DNA of 7,181 nt. Source: Silvanigrellales bacterium (GTDB lineage: Bacteria; Bdellovibrionota_B; Oligoflexia; Silvanigrellales; Silvanigrellaceae). The notes beneath the pieces were generated by a model. It was not told where the DNA came from. It made no database searches and saw only the letters and a list, made by a program, of their open reading frames with translations. A program made the position numbers and the translations under genes. Location: positions 1 to 7,181 of the forward strand of contig JANQPW010000049.1 of assembly GCA_028285285.1 (NCBI GenBank), given 5' to 3'. Of the stretch, positions 1 through 6,228 are shown piece after piece; position 1 is the stretch's first letter, and every line of letters starts with the position of its first letter.

Positions 1-64
1 CTTTTGTGGCAAGTGTGAAGCTAAAAAAGTCGGCAATCCGGAATGAAACAAGAGCAAACTGCAT
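1..64 (-). CDS. Start of a further operon gene, truncated by the window edge
   Basis: An ATG on the minus strand at 64 opens a frame that stays open for 21 codons to base 1, reading MQFALVSFRIADFFSFTLAT and onward. It begins 15 bases after the stop codon of the M16 protease gene, close to the 14-base gap that separates that gene from its upstream neighbour. An AAAGG stretch lies about nine bases before the ATG and could serve as a ribosome binding site. The visible residues are mostly hydrophobic and could be the start of a secreted or lipid-anchored protein, but this is too short to identify. M16 protease genes are often found in tandem, so a second M16 protein is a reasonable guess, not a call. 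The frame could also be chance. Confidence 0.4.
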   Translation of the reverse strand, partial: MQFALVSFRIADFFSFTLATK

Positions 65-79
65 ATTTTGAAGCCTTTC

Positions 80-1546
80 TTAGAGTTTTGTGCCGGCAAC
101 GGTGAGCTTTTCACAAGGGGGGTGTCTGTCACTGTGGGTCACCCCCATAATGTAGGCCTTCTTGAAGTCAAGCGTGGAGTTCATCCACTCCCGAAGTTGT
201 TGAACCGAGAGTTCATCAACCACTTTTTGAAAGCTCTTGGAAATGAGAAAGTCCCCGTAGTAGCTCTGGTTCCACTCGTAAGATTCCACCAACGATGTCA
301 TCTTTTCGGCAGCTTCTGCTTTGTCAACCTCAATACTCTTCTGAAGCCGCTCTCGGAACTCTTTCCCCCAGTTGAGTTTTTTCAAGCGTTCCACTTCTGA
401 GCGGAAGGCTCCAAGAGCCTTTTGGAAGTCTTGTTCACGACTCAGTGAAAAGTACGCCTGAACAGGTTGAAAGCCATGTTGCCAATAGACCTTGTAGAAC
501 CCAAATGCTGAGGCGAGGTTTTTGTTGTTCAGGCGCCGCGAAAAAGCTCCCTCGTCATGGTCATCAAGAAGCTCTGAAAAGATGTGAGCCATTAAAAGGT
601 CGTTGTAAGACGTCTTTGTGGAAGGAAACACAATCTGGAAGATTTGCTCATTGACAGCCTCCTTGCACACAAAGTTTTTACCCGAGTCTCTCGTGAGAAT
701 GTCTTGAGGGTTTTTCCTTTCTCTGGCTTTGAGAGTGCCGCTCCAATCGCCAAATTTCTTGTGGACCTTTTTCACCACAGAGTTCACGTCAAAGGGGCCT
801 CCCACACTGATCAAGGTGTTTTCAGGCACATAGTGGTCTTTGTAAAATTTTTGTGCCTGCGCAATGCTCATGTTTTCCACGTCTTCTCGTGTTCCGATGG
901 TGAGCCATTCTCTCTGGGTTCCTCGTTGCGTGATGCGTCGAATGTGCTCCAAGCCCCGCTGGAGGGGGTTGTTTTCGTATCGAAGCCGGCGCTCGGAGAT
1001 CACGGCTCCCTTCTCGGTTGTGAAGTAAGGGTCAGTGAGGTCGAGCTGGCGAAAGCGTTTCATTTCGAGGTCGAGCATAATGTCGAGAGCGGGGCCAGGA
1101 AACGTGGAGTTGTAGACAACAAAATTTGTGGAAGTCGCCGCATTGCCACTACCCCCAATGCCTGACAGCGTCTTGTCGAATTGGCCCTCAGGTTGTCCTT
1201 TTGTTTTGCGAAACATCATGTGCTCAAAGAAGTGGGCGAGGCCTGTGATGCCGGGCTCTTCCCGGTTGCTGCCCCCATCAAGGCGAAGGCGCAACGTGGC
1301 AACGGGGTTGCGGTGGTCAGGCAAAACAATCAATTTGAGTCCATTTTTGAACTGAAAGAGGGAGGCTTGGGGTGTGCCCTCAATGAGGGTTCCGCTGGCC
1401 ACTTTTTTCACACCAGAAGGCAAAGCCAGCGAGGAGTCGGGACACAGAGCAACGGCAAGGGTGGTTAGCGGAAAAACCTGACGAACAAAAAAAGAGCATC
1501 GCTTTGCCGCATGGAGATCAAGCTTGAAAATCATCATTTCCCTCAT
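80..1546 (-). CDS. M16 family zinc metallopeptidase, probably periplasmic
   Basis: This 488-residue protein is a pitrilysin/insulinase-type (M16) protease, a family that degrades or processes peptides inside a closed chamber. The inverted zinc motif HFFEH is at residues 105-109 (H105 and H109 zinc ligands, E108 catalytic). The third ligand is probably E185 in EKGAVISERR, 76 residues after H109, the usual M16 spacing. Residues 60-270 form the catalytic M16 domain and about 270-470 the inactive M16 C-terminal domain. The length fits the single-unit roughly 50-kDa subgroup that works as a homo- or heterodimer. The N-terminus has basic residues (K15, R16, R22) and a hydrophobic stretch ending DSSLA, like a Sec signal peptide cut near residue 41. 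There is no proper lipobox around C35. The start is uncertain: ATGs at 1537 and 1534 are also in frame, and an AGGGA lies just before the latter. It follows the large unknown gene by 14 bases, so it is probably cotranscribed. The substrate is unknown. Confidence 0.93.
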   Translation of the reverse strand: MREMMIFKLDLHAAKRCSFFVRQVFPLTTLAVALCPDSSLALPSGVKKVASGTLIEGTPQASLFQFKNGLKLIVLPDHRNPVATLRLRLDGGSNREEPGITGLAHFFEHMMFRKTKGQPEGQFDKTLSGIGGSGNAATSTNFVVYNSTFPGPALDIMLDLEMKRFRQLDLTDPYFTTEKGAVISERRLRYENNPLQRGLEHIRRITQRGTQREWLTIGTREDVENMSIAQAQKFYKDHYVPENTLISVGGPFDVNSVVKKVHKKFGDWSGTLKARERKNPQDILTRDSGKNFVCKEAVNEQIFQIVFPSTKTSYNDLLMAHIFSELLDDHDEGAFSRRLNNKNLASAFGFYKVYWQHGFQPVQAYFSLSREQDFQKALGAFRSEVERLKKLNWGKEFRERLQKSIEVDKAEAAEKMTSLVESYEWNQSYYGDFLISKSFQKVVDELSVQQLREWMNSTLDFKKAYIMGVTHSDRHPPCEKLTVAGTKL

Positions 1547-1560
1547 TCAGGGGTTGGGCC

Positions 1561-3753
1561 CTAGGTTTCGTCTTTGCGAATGTGCTTTTGAGCATAGTTC
1601 CGCACACCCGCTTCTGCAAGCACATGGAAAGTCTTCAGTTTTCTGACTTTGTTGGAGTCAAATCCAGAGAGGGGCTTGTGGATCAGGCTGCGCTGGTTCT
1701 GGGCGAGCAAGCGCCTGAGTGTCTCCCGAGGGCGACGGTGTCCAATGTGCACAAGAGTTCCAGGGGCCGACGCAAATCCTGCAGCGAGGAGTAGGAGTTC
1801 ACCCTTGCTTCGTGCGTGGGCTCGAAGGTAGGGGTGATGCCAAAGATCCACCATCCATCGATCGGCAGGAATGGCCGCAAACCCACCAAATTCACTCCGG
1901 GCAATGCCGGGCCCAATGACCTCTTGAGAAAAGTCTGTGGCGTAAAACATCAAGTGTGTCGCATCGTGGGCCTCAGCTGTCCAAAGGGCCTGCCAATCAA
2001 AGTGACGTTCCTCGTCTGGAGAAGCTGTGAACTCAAAAACCACGCTCCCCACAGGTAAAGGCCGACTGTCTCCTTGGGCTCTGACGTAGATTTGTCCTTG
2101 GTGCCAGTGGCGCAAAGTTTCGCGGATGTCCAAACCATCTTCGAGTGAGAGCTGCAAGGGCTCGTACCGTGTCTGCCTTTCTCGCAGCGCATGTTGAACG
2201 GAGCGCTGAATTCCCAAAATGGTCTCATCAAGAAAGAGATCCTCCTGAGGGAAAGAACAGTGATGTGCCTCGCGGTCTTCTGTCCAAGAGGAGTCGGGGA
2301 AATCACTTTCTGAGACCGCTCTTTTTGCCGAGGGGACCCTCTCTAGGGGTTCCTGAGGAAGTGCTATGAGTGGGGGCTTCTTTTTGGCACCTCCTCCTCG
2401 CTGGCGAATGTGTTCGAAGGTGGCGAATGAATTCAACTCAAGGGATAAGGTTGGGTGCTCAAAGTCCGATAACCTGAGCTCCTTTTCTGGCAACGACCAA
2501 AAAGCCCCTCCTTCTGTTTCGTTTTGCTCAGATCCGCTTTGAAGCACCCTTGAAAGCTCAAAAGAAAAGTTCCCATCAACACAGTTGCGAGCCGCCAAGA
2601 CGAGGTCAAAGGCTCGAGGGCAGCGGCGCCCATCGCGGCGCAGCCATTTCCAGAGAAAACACTGAAAGTTTTGAAGGGCTTTGTGGCTCAGATTCAGGTG
2701 GGTCCACTCTTCATAGTTGTGAACAGATCGGAGGATCAGGTTTTCAAGGGATTTCTTGAGAAGTTGATTTGCAGAAAGGCCCTGTTCCTGGTCAAAGACC
2801 TTCTCCAGTTCTCGCACCAGCGGAGTGGGAACCGCGGCAAACTCGGCATCTGTTCGGGCGGAGGTTCGAAAGAAGCGAACCTGAGTCTCTTTCTTTTGCC
2901 TCTTTTCAGCCAAATGAGAGACTTCTCTCCCCTGGCCGAGGGGGTGCAATGAGGCTCTTTGAGGGTCTTCAAGAGAGCCGCGCAAGGCTCCTGTGATGCC
3001 GAGAAATGTTGGAACTCCACAGGCGAACAAAACCCTTTTGTGGGCGAAGCGCTCGCTCAGTCTGCGCAGCAGCGTCTGTTGCACAGGAGAAGGGGTGGCT
3101 ATGGGCTGGTTCTTTTGAGCCTCCTCAGCCCAGTGAACGAGTGCTTCCACCCAAAGTGCCAGACCCATGGGTTCGGGGAAGAAAACAAAAGCCTCTTCGT
3201 TGGCCTTTGGAAAAAGGGGGAGGGTGCTCGGCCTTGGAGAAAAAAGGGGCACTGCAGAGGGTGGTCCGAAAGGCCAATCGAATTCCCAGCCAGCAAAGAC
3301 GAGCTTTTTTGGTGAGCAGAAAGCGAGCAACAATGCCTCAAGTGAGGCCGGCTCAACATGCTGCGTGTTGGGCCGATGCTCGGAGGAAGTTTTGACACTG
3401 CTCTCAACAATCAGAGACTGAGGTCTGGTGGGTGTTTTTGCGCCCAGGATCTGACTCGTTTCTTCTGGAAGAAAGGCGCAAACAAGATCATAGCGTTCAG
3501 TCAGTCGCTGTTTATGCAGAAGCTCACGGTAAGCCAGGAACGACTGGTGGTCTGTGACCACAGCGCGGGGAAGGCAATCCCAACCTTCGGTTGCCTTTGT
3601 TCTTTCCGGAGTGGATCTGTTTGGTGAGAGGGTGAGGCGATGGCTCTGCAAATCGAGGCGGGGGCTGGCAGACTTGTCCCAGGGTATCCATTTCCAGCTT
3701 CCCTTGGCTCCAAAAGAGAACACGTTGAGAGCATCACTTGTCGTCATGATCAT
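1561..3753 (-). CDS. Large protein of unknown function, partner of the MoxR ATPase; C-terminal region resembles a degenerate vWA domain
   Basis: About 730 residues from the ATG at 3753, cytosolic, with no signal peptide or clear membrane segment. I do not recognise the family with certainty. The N-terminal half is rich in proline, tryptophan and phenylalanine. The middle (about 300-400) is helical and charged, then a basic/acidic linker follows (about 450-515). Near residues 541-548 is LDIRETLR, followed by GQIYVRA and then GSVVFEFTAS at 569-578. This order recalls CoxE-like vWA proteins, where a D-I/L-R-x-T-L-R segment precedes a hydrophobic strand ending in the metal motif D-x-S-x-S. Here that motif would read E-F-T-A-S (E574, T576, S578). 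HLMFYATDFSQEV (about 600-612) could be the next vWA strand. The last part holds GPGIARSEFGGF and LLLLAAGFAS. The gene directly follows a MoxR ATPase, and vWA proteins are the usual MoxR partners. Start choice: ATGs at 3753 and 3747 overlap the ATPase stop by 20 or 14 bases, while an ATG at 3816 has a better GGAGG but an 83-base overlap. The functional link is inference. Confidence 0.85.
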   Translation of the reverse strand: MIMTTSDALNVFSFGAKGSWKWIPWDKSASPRLDLQSHRLTLSPNRSTPERTKATEGWDCLPRAVVTDHQSFLAYRELLHKQRLTERYDLVCAFLPEETSQILGAKTPTRPQSLIVESSVKTSSEHRPNTQHVEPASLEALLLAFCSPKKLVFAGWEFDWPFGPPSAVPLFSPRPSTLPLFPKANEEAFVFFPEPMGLALWVEALVHWAEEAQKNQPIATPSPVQQTLLRRLSERFAHKRVLFACGVPTFLGITGALRGSLEDPQRASLHPLGQGREVSHLAEKRQKKETQVRFFRTSARTDAEFAAVPTPLVRELEKVFDQEQGLSANQLLKKSLENLILRSVHNYEEWTHLNLSHKALQNFQCFLWKWLRRDGRRCPRAFDLVLAARNCVDGNFSFELSRVLQSGSEQNETEGGAFWSLPEKELRLSDFEHPTLSLELNSFATFEHIRQRGGGAKKKPPLIALPQEPLERVPSAKRAVSESDFPDSSWTEDREAHHCSFPQEDLFLDETILGIQRSVQHALRERQTRYEPLQLSLEDGLDIRETLRHWHQGQIYVRAQGDSRPLPVGSVVFEFTASPDEERHFDWQALWTAEAHDATHLMFYATDFSQEVIGPGIARSEFGGFAAIPADRWMVDLWHHPYLRAHARSKGELLLLAAGFASAPGTLVHIGHRRPRETLRRLLAQNQRSLIHKPLSGFDSNKVRKLKTFHVLAEAGVRNYAQKHIRKDET

Positions 3754-4681
3754 TGTTTCTGAAAAGCCGAAGGCCTCCCGGGGCAGTGGGTGAGGCATGA
3801 GCCTGGGGGAGAGCATCAGCAACCTCCGCACCGAGAGTCACCTGCACCGCCTCCAGCAAAACCTCGCGCAAACTTGGCTGAGTGTTTTGTTCCGAGCTAT
3901 CTAAAGACTGCATCTGCAGTCTTTTGGAAACATAGCGTGCCATTTGAACTGCGTCGCGCACGGTGTTGTCGTGGCCGTGAACCTGCAGCTCAGCGAGGAG
4001 GTCCACGAGCGCACGGAGAAGCTTCTCTTCAGCCTGGGGCAGAGCCTCTGCAAGTGATGCCATGATCTCAGCACCACTGAGGGGTTCGAGTTCAATTTTT
4101 GGAACAAGGCGGCTTGTGACATATTCGGGCAGGTCAAAGGCACTGCTGTCATCATTCATGGTTGTCACGAAGCGAAATTGGGCATGGGCCGGCACGCGCA
4201 CACCGGCAAGAACGCTCTCAACATAGCGACGATTGTCCAGGAGTGAAGCAAGAGTGGCCCAGCACTTTTCCGACATGCGATTGCCTTCATCAAGAACACA
4301 AACGCCCCCTCGTATCACCGCAGCAAGCAACGGCGACGCTACGTATTCAATTTCCTTTGCACCGCGGAGCACAGGTTGAACCAAGAGATCTTCTGGGCGG
4401 AGGTCGCTTGTGGCTTGCATCACATAGACCTCTTGCTGGAGGCTTTGCGCTACAGAGAGGGCCAGTGTGGTTTTTCCCACTCCAGGAAGCCCAACAATGC
4501 GTGGGCTCATCGGAGGGTCATCGGTGCCGTCGGTGAACCAGGCGGCCTCCAGCTGCAGCTTGGCCAGGTTGAGACCGTGGCAGGTGGCGCGGCCTTGGAA
4601 GGGCTCAGGCAGACGAAGCCGAACACCCTGGATGCTCACGTGGTTGGGGGAGTGGGGAGAGCTGGTGTTGGTGCCGTTCAT
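3734..4681 (-). CDS. MoxR-type AAA+ ATPase
   Basis: A 315-residue AAA+ ATPase of the MoxR/AAA_5 type. Such proteins use ATP hydrolysis to remodel or insert cofactors into client proteins, usually with a vWA partner. Visible motifs are Walker A GLPGVGKTT at 64-72, Walker B VCVLDE ending D131-E132, sensor 1 in TTMND (N177), and a likely arginine finger in EYVTSRL (R191). VRDAVQMARY (241-250) is in the place of sensor 2 (R242). The LDEGNRM, RRYVES and TMNDDSS stretches are typical of the MoxR group. The C-terminal 70 residues are a helical lid that ends in an acidic, His-containing tail. The frame is open upstream to 4888, but that part lies inside pgi and is not AAA-like. The ATG at 4681, two bases after the pgi stop, gives a family-normal length. 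No strong ribosome binding site is visible, so translation is probably coupled to pgi. Its stop overlaps the start of the large unknown protein. The ATPase assignment is firm, the client unknown. Confidence 0.94.
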   Translation of the reverse strand: MNGTNTSSPHSPNHVSIQGVRLRLPEPFQGRATCHGLNLAKLQLEAAWFTDGTDDPPMSPRIVGLPGVGKTTLALSVAQSLQQEVYVMQATSDLRPEDLLVQPVLRGAKEIEYVASPLLAAVIRGGVCVLDEGNRMSEKCWATLASLLDNRRYVESVLAGVRVPAHAQFRFVTTMNDDSSAFDLPEYVTSRLVPKIELEPLSGAEIMASLAEALPQAEEKLLRALVDLLAELQVHGHDNTVRDAVQMARYVSKRLQMQSLDSSEQNTQPSLREVLLEAVQVTLGAEVADALPQAHASPTAPGGLRLFRNNDHDDK

Positions 4682-4683
4682 AG

Positions 4684-6123
4684 TTATCCAGCCGTCGGGC
4701 CAAAGCTTTGGAGCCGACGTCCCCGTTCGATGCGTTGTTGGATTTCGTCGCGTTTTGACTCGAATCCAGACTTCCCAATGAGCGCAAACATGTTTCGTTT
4801 GTAGTCTTCCACCCCGGGCTGGTCGAAGGGGTTGATGCCTCTGGCGTAACCGCCAACAGCGCAGGCAATCATTTGGGAGTACATCCAATAGCCCAACCAG
4901 TAGGCGTTTCGTTCAGGCAAATTCCAAACCACAGTGGGGCATTTGCCATCGGCGTGGGCGAGGAAGGTGGCCTCTTGCGCATGGTGCTGCACGAGAGAGA
5001 GCTCTTTGCCATTGAGAAACTCAAAGCCATCATTGAGGCCGGCAGCTTTGGGTATGGTGAGGCTGCGGGCAAGGGCACCCTGTGCCACAGAGGCTTCCTT
5101 AAGAATCTTGATGTGGGTTGCAAAAAGGTGCCTTTCACCGTCTTGAAAGTACTGTCCAAGGGAATGGAGATCCGTTGTGAAACAAGCACTGGCTGGGTAG
5201 AGCCCACTGTTTTCTTTGGCGTCGCTTTCGCCGAAGAGCTGTTTCCACCATTCTGAAACAGTGCGGAGTTTGGGAGTCCAGGTGCAGTGTGCTTCAACTT
5301 TGTAACCTTCGCTGTAGAGGGCATTCCGCAGAGCGGCGTAGCAAAGGGCTGGGTTTGTCTCAAGTGAGCGGTTTTCGGAGCGAGTGGCGGCAAGGCCGGC
5401 ATCGCGAGCACCCGTCACAAACGCTTCGACATCTATGCCGGCCGCCGCGAGAGGGAGCAGACCACAGGGAGTGAACACAGAATAGCGACCACCCACATCG
5501 GGCGGAATCTCCAACCGAGGCCAGTCGTTTTCGTCGGCCAGTTTTTTGAGAGTGCCCCCTTTGGGATCGGTCACACAAAAAATGCGTGCCGCGCTTTCAG
5601 CAACACCAAAACGCTGATCCATGTAGCTCTTCAAAATGCGGAAAGCGAGCGCTGGTTCGGTTGTTGTGCCTGATTTGGAAATCACAATCAGGCTCGGTGT
5701 GTGGCCTTCGAGGGCGTCGAGCAGCTCAGCGGCTTCGTCTGTGGCCAGGTGGTTGCCTGCCCAGTAAAGCTGGGGCGCCGATCGTTTCTGGGGGGGGAGG
5801 TCTGCTGCATAGCTATGGCTTAAGGCATCAAAGACCGCTTTGGCGCCAAGATTGCTGCCGCCAATACCCACGACCACAACAGCATCAGACTGCTGAGCAA
5901 TGCGTGTGGCCAATTCCACACTGGGAGAGAGGGCTGCAGCGGGATCGGCTTCAAGGAGGCTCGTCCAGCCTGTGAAGTCAGCACCGGCTCCTGTTTTGTT
6001 CAAAAGACTTTGCGAGCCTTCGCAGACTTTTGCAAAGTGTTCGCTCATTTTAGATTCAACGGGACAAACGTCTTGTGCGCGGGTCCAGTCGAAAGAGAGT
6101 CGGGGTGTGTTCATGTCGCTCAT
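4684..6123 (-). CDS. pgi: Glucose-6-phosphate isomerase
   Basis: Interconverts glucose 6-phosphate and fructose 6-phosphate in the cytosol, in glycolysis and gluconeogenesis. The 479-residue protein is complete and of the shorter bacterial type (about 450 residues in Bacillus-like forms, about 550 in E. coli). It has two SIS sugar-phosphate domains. VGIGGSNLG (85-93) and SKSGTTTE (149-156) bind the phosphate. GGRYSVFTPCG (211-221) is the first PGI signature, with R213. WWKQLFGES (292-300) carries the catalytic base E299. H320 in TDLHSLGQYFQDG is the ring-opening histidine by spacing, 21 residues after the base. FDQPGVEDYK (433-442) is the second signature and ends in the conserved K442. The start at 6123 is supported by an AGGAG ten bases upstream; the second ATG at 6114 is farther from it. 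It is the first gene of the leftward operon and has a recognisable promoter. All key residues are present, so it should be active. Confidence 0.98.
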   Translation of the reverse strand: MSDMNTPRLSFDWTRAQDVCPVESKMSEHFAKVCEGSQSLLNKTGAGADFTGWTSLLEADPAAALSPSVELATRIAQQSDAVVVVGIGGSNLGAKAVFDALSHSYAADLPPQKRSAPQLYWAGNHLATDEAAELLDALEGHTPSLIVISKSGTTTEPALAFRILKSYMDQRFGVAESAARIFCVTDPKGGTLKKLADENDWPRLEIPPDVGGRYSVFTPCGLLPLAAAGIDVEAFVTGARDAGLAATRSENRSLETNPALCYAALRNALYSEGYKVEAHCTWTPKLRTVSEWWKQLFGESDAKENSGLYPASACFTTDLHSLGQYFQDGERHLFATHIKILKEASVAQGALARSLTIPKAAGLNDGFEFLNGKELSLVQHHAQEATFLAHADGKCPTVVWNLPERNAYWLGYWMYSQMIACAVGGYARGINPFDQPGVEDYKRNMFALIGKSGFESKRDEIQQRIERGRRLQSFGPTAG

Positions 6124-6133
6124 GGCGGGTGTG

Positions 6134-6138
6134 CTCCT
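6134..6138 (-). promoter_or_regulatory. Ribosome binding site of pgi
   Basis: On the minus strand this reads AGGAG, ten bases before the ATG at 6123. It favours that start over the in-frame ATG at 6114, which would be 19 bases away. Confidence 0.65.
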
Positions 6139-6139
6139 G

Positions 6140-6168
6140 TTGGTTGCGCCTCGCGCTGACTATAGTAT
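6140..6168 (+). promoter_or_regulatory. Possible promoter for aroK, overlapping the pgi promoter
   Basis: On the plus strand, TTGGTT (6140-6145, a weak -35) is followed by TATAGT at 6161-6166 (five of six, 15-base spacer) or TAGTAT at 6163-6168 (four of six, 17-base spacer). The -10 region falls on the same bases as the pgi -10 because ACTATAGT (6159-6166) is its own reverse complement. The -35 is poor, so this is tentative. Confidence 0.3.
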
Positions 6169-6189
6169 GTCCATGTGGGTCTGCGTCAA
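6162..6189 (-). promoter_or_regulatory. Probable sigma-70 promoter for the pgi operon
   Basis: On the minus strand, TTGACG (6189-6184, five of six matches to the -35 consensus) is followed after 16 bases by TACTAT (6167-6162, four of six matches to the -10 consensus). Transcription would start near 6155 and leave a short leader of about 30 bases before the pgi ATG. It is the only good -35/-10 pair seen upstream of this operon, and the close packing of the downstream genes suggests it drives all of them. Found by eye only. Confidence 0.55.
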
Positions 6190-6218
6190 CCGTTGGGTCG
6201 CTCCAGGGCGCCCGAGCT

Positions 6219-6224
6219 GAGGAG
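6219..6224 (+). promoter_or_regulatory. Ribosome binding site of aroK
   Basis: GAGGAG lies four bases before the ATG at 6229. It is a strong match to the anti-Shine-Dalgarno sequence with slightly short spacing. It supports this start, as does the P-loop lying at the normal distance from the N-terminus. Confidence 0.7.
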
Positions 6225-6228
6225 TGTC

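Noticed and set aside
644..1165. Plus-strand open frame of 173 codons
   Set aside because: It lies fully antisense to the M16 protease, which has clear catalytic motifs. Its own translation shows no family features.
1547..1560. Short gap between the large gene and the M16 gene as a promoter or terminator site
   Set aside because: Only 14 bases are available and no hairpin or promoter element is visible, so it is a simple within-operon gap.
4682..4888. N-terminal extension of the ATPase frame by 69 residues
   Set aside because: The segment overlaps the conserved pgi C-terminus, is rich in Arg, Trp and Cys, and does not resemble AAA+ proteins. The ATG at 4681 gives a normal MoxR length.
4869..5411. 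Minus-strand open frame of 180 codons inside pgi
   Set aside because: It is an alternative frame of pgi with Pro/Ser/Thr-rich low-complexity translation. The pgi frame carries all known motifs.
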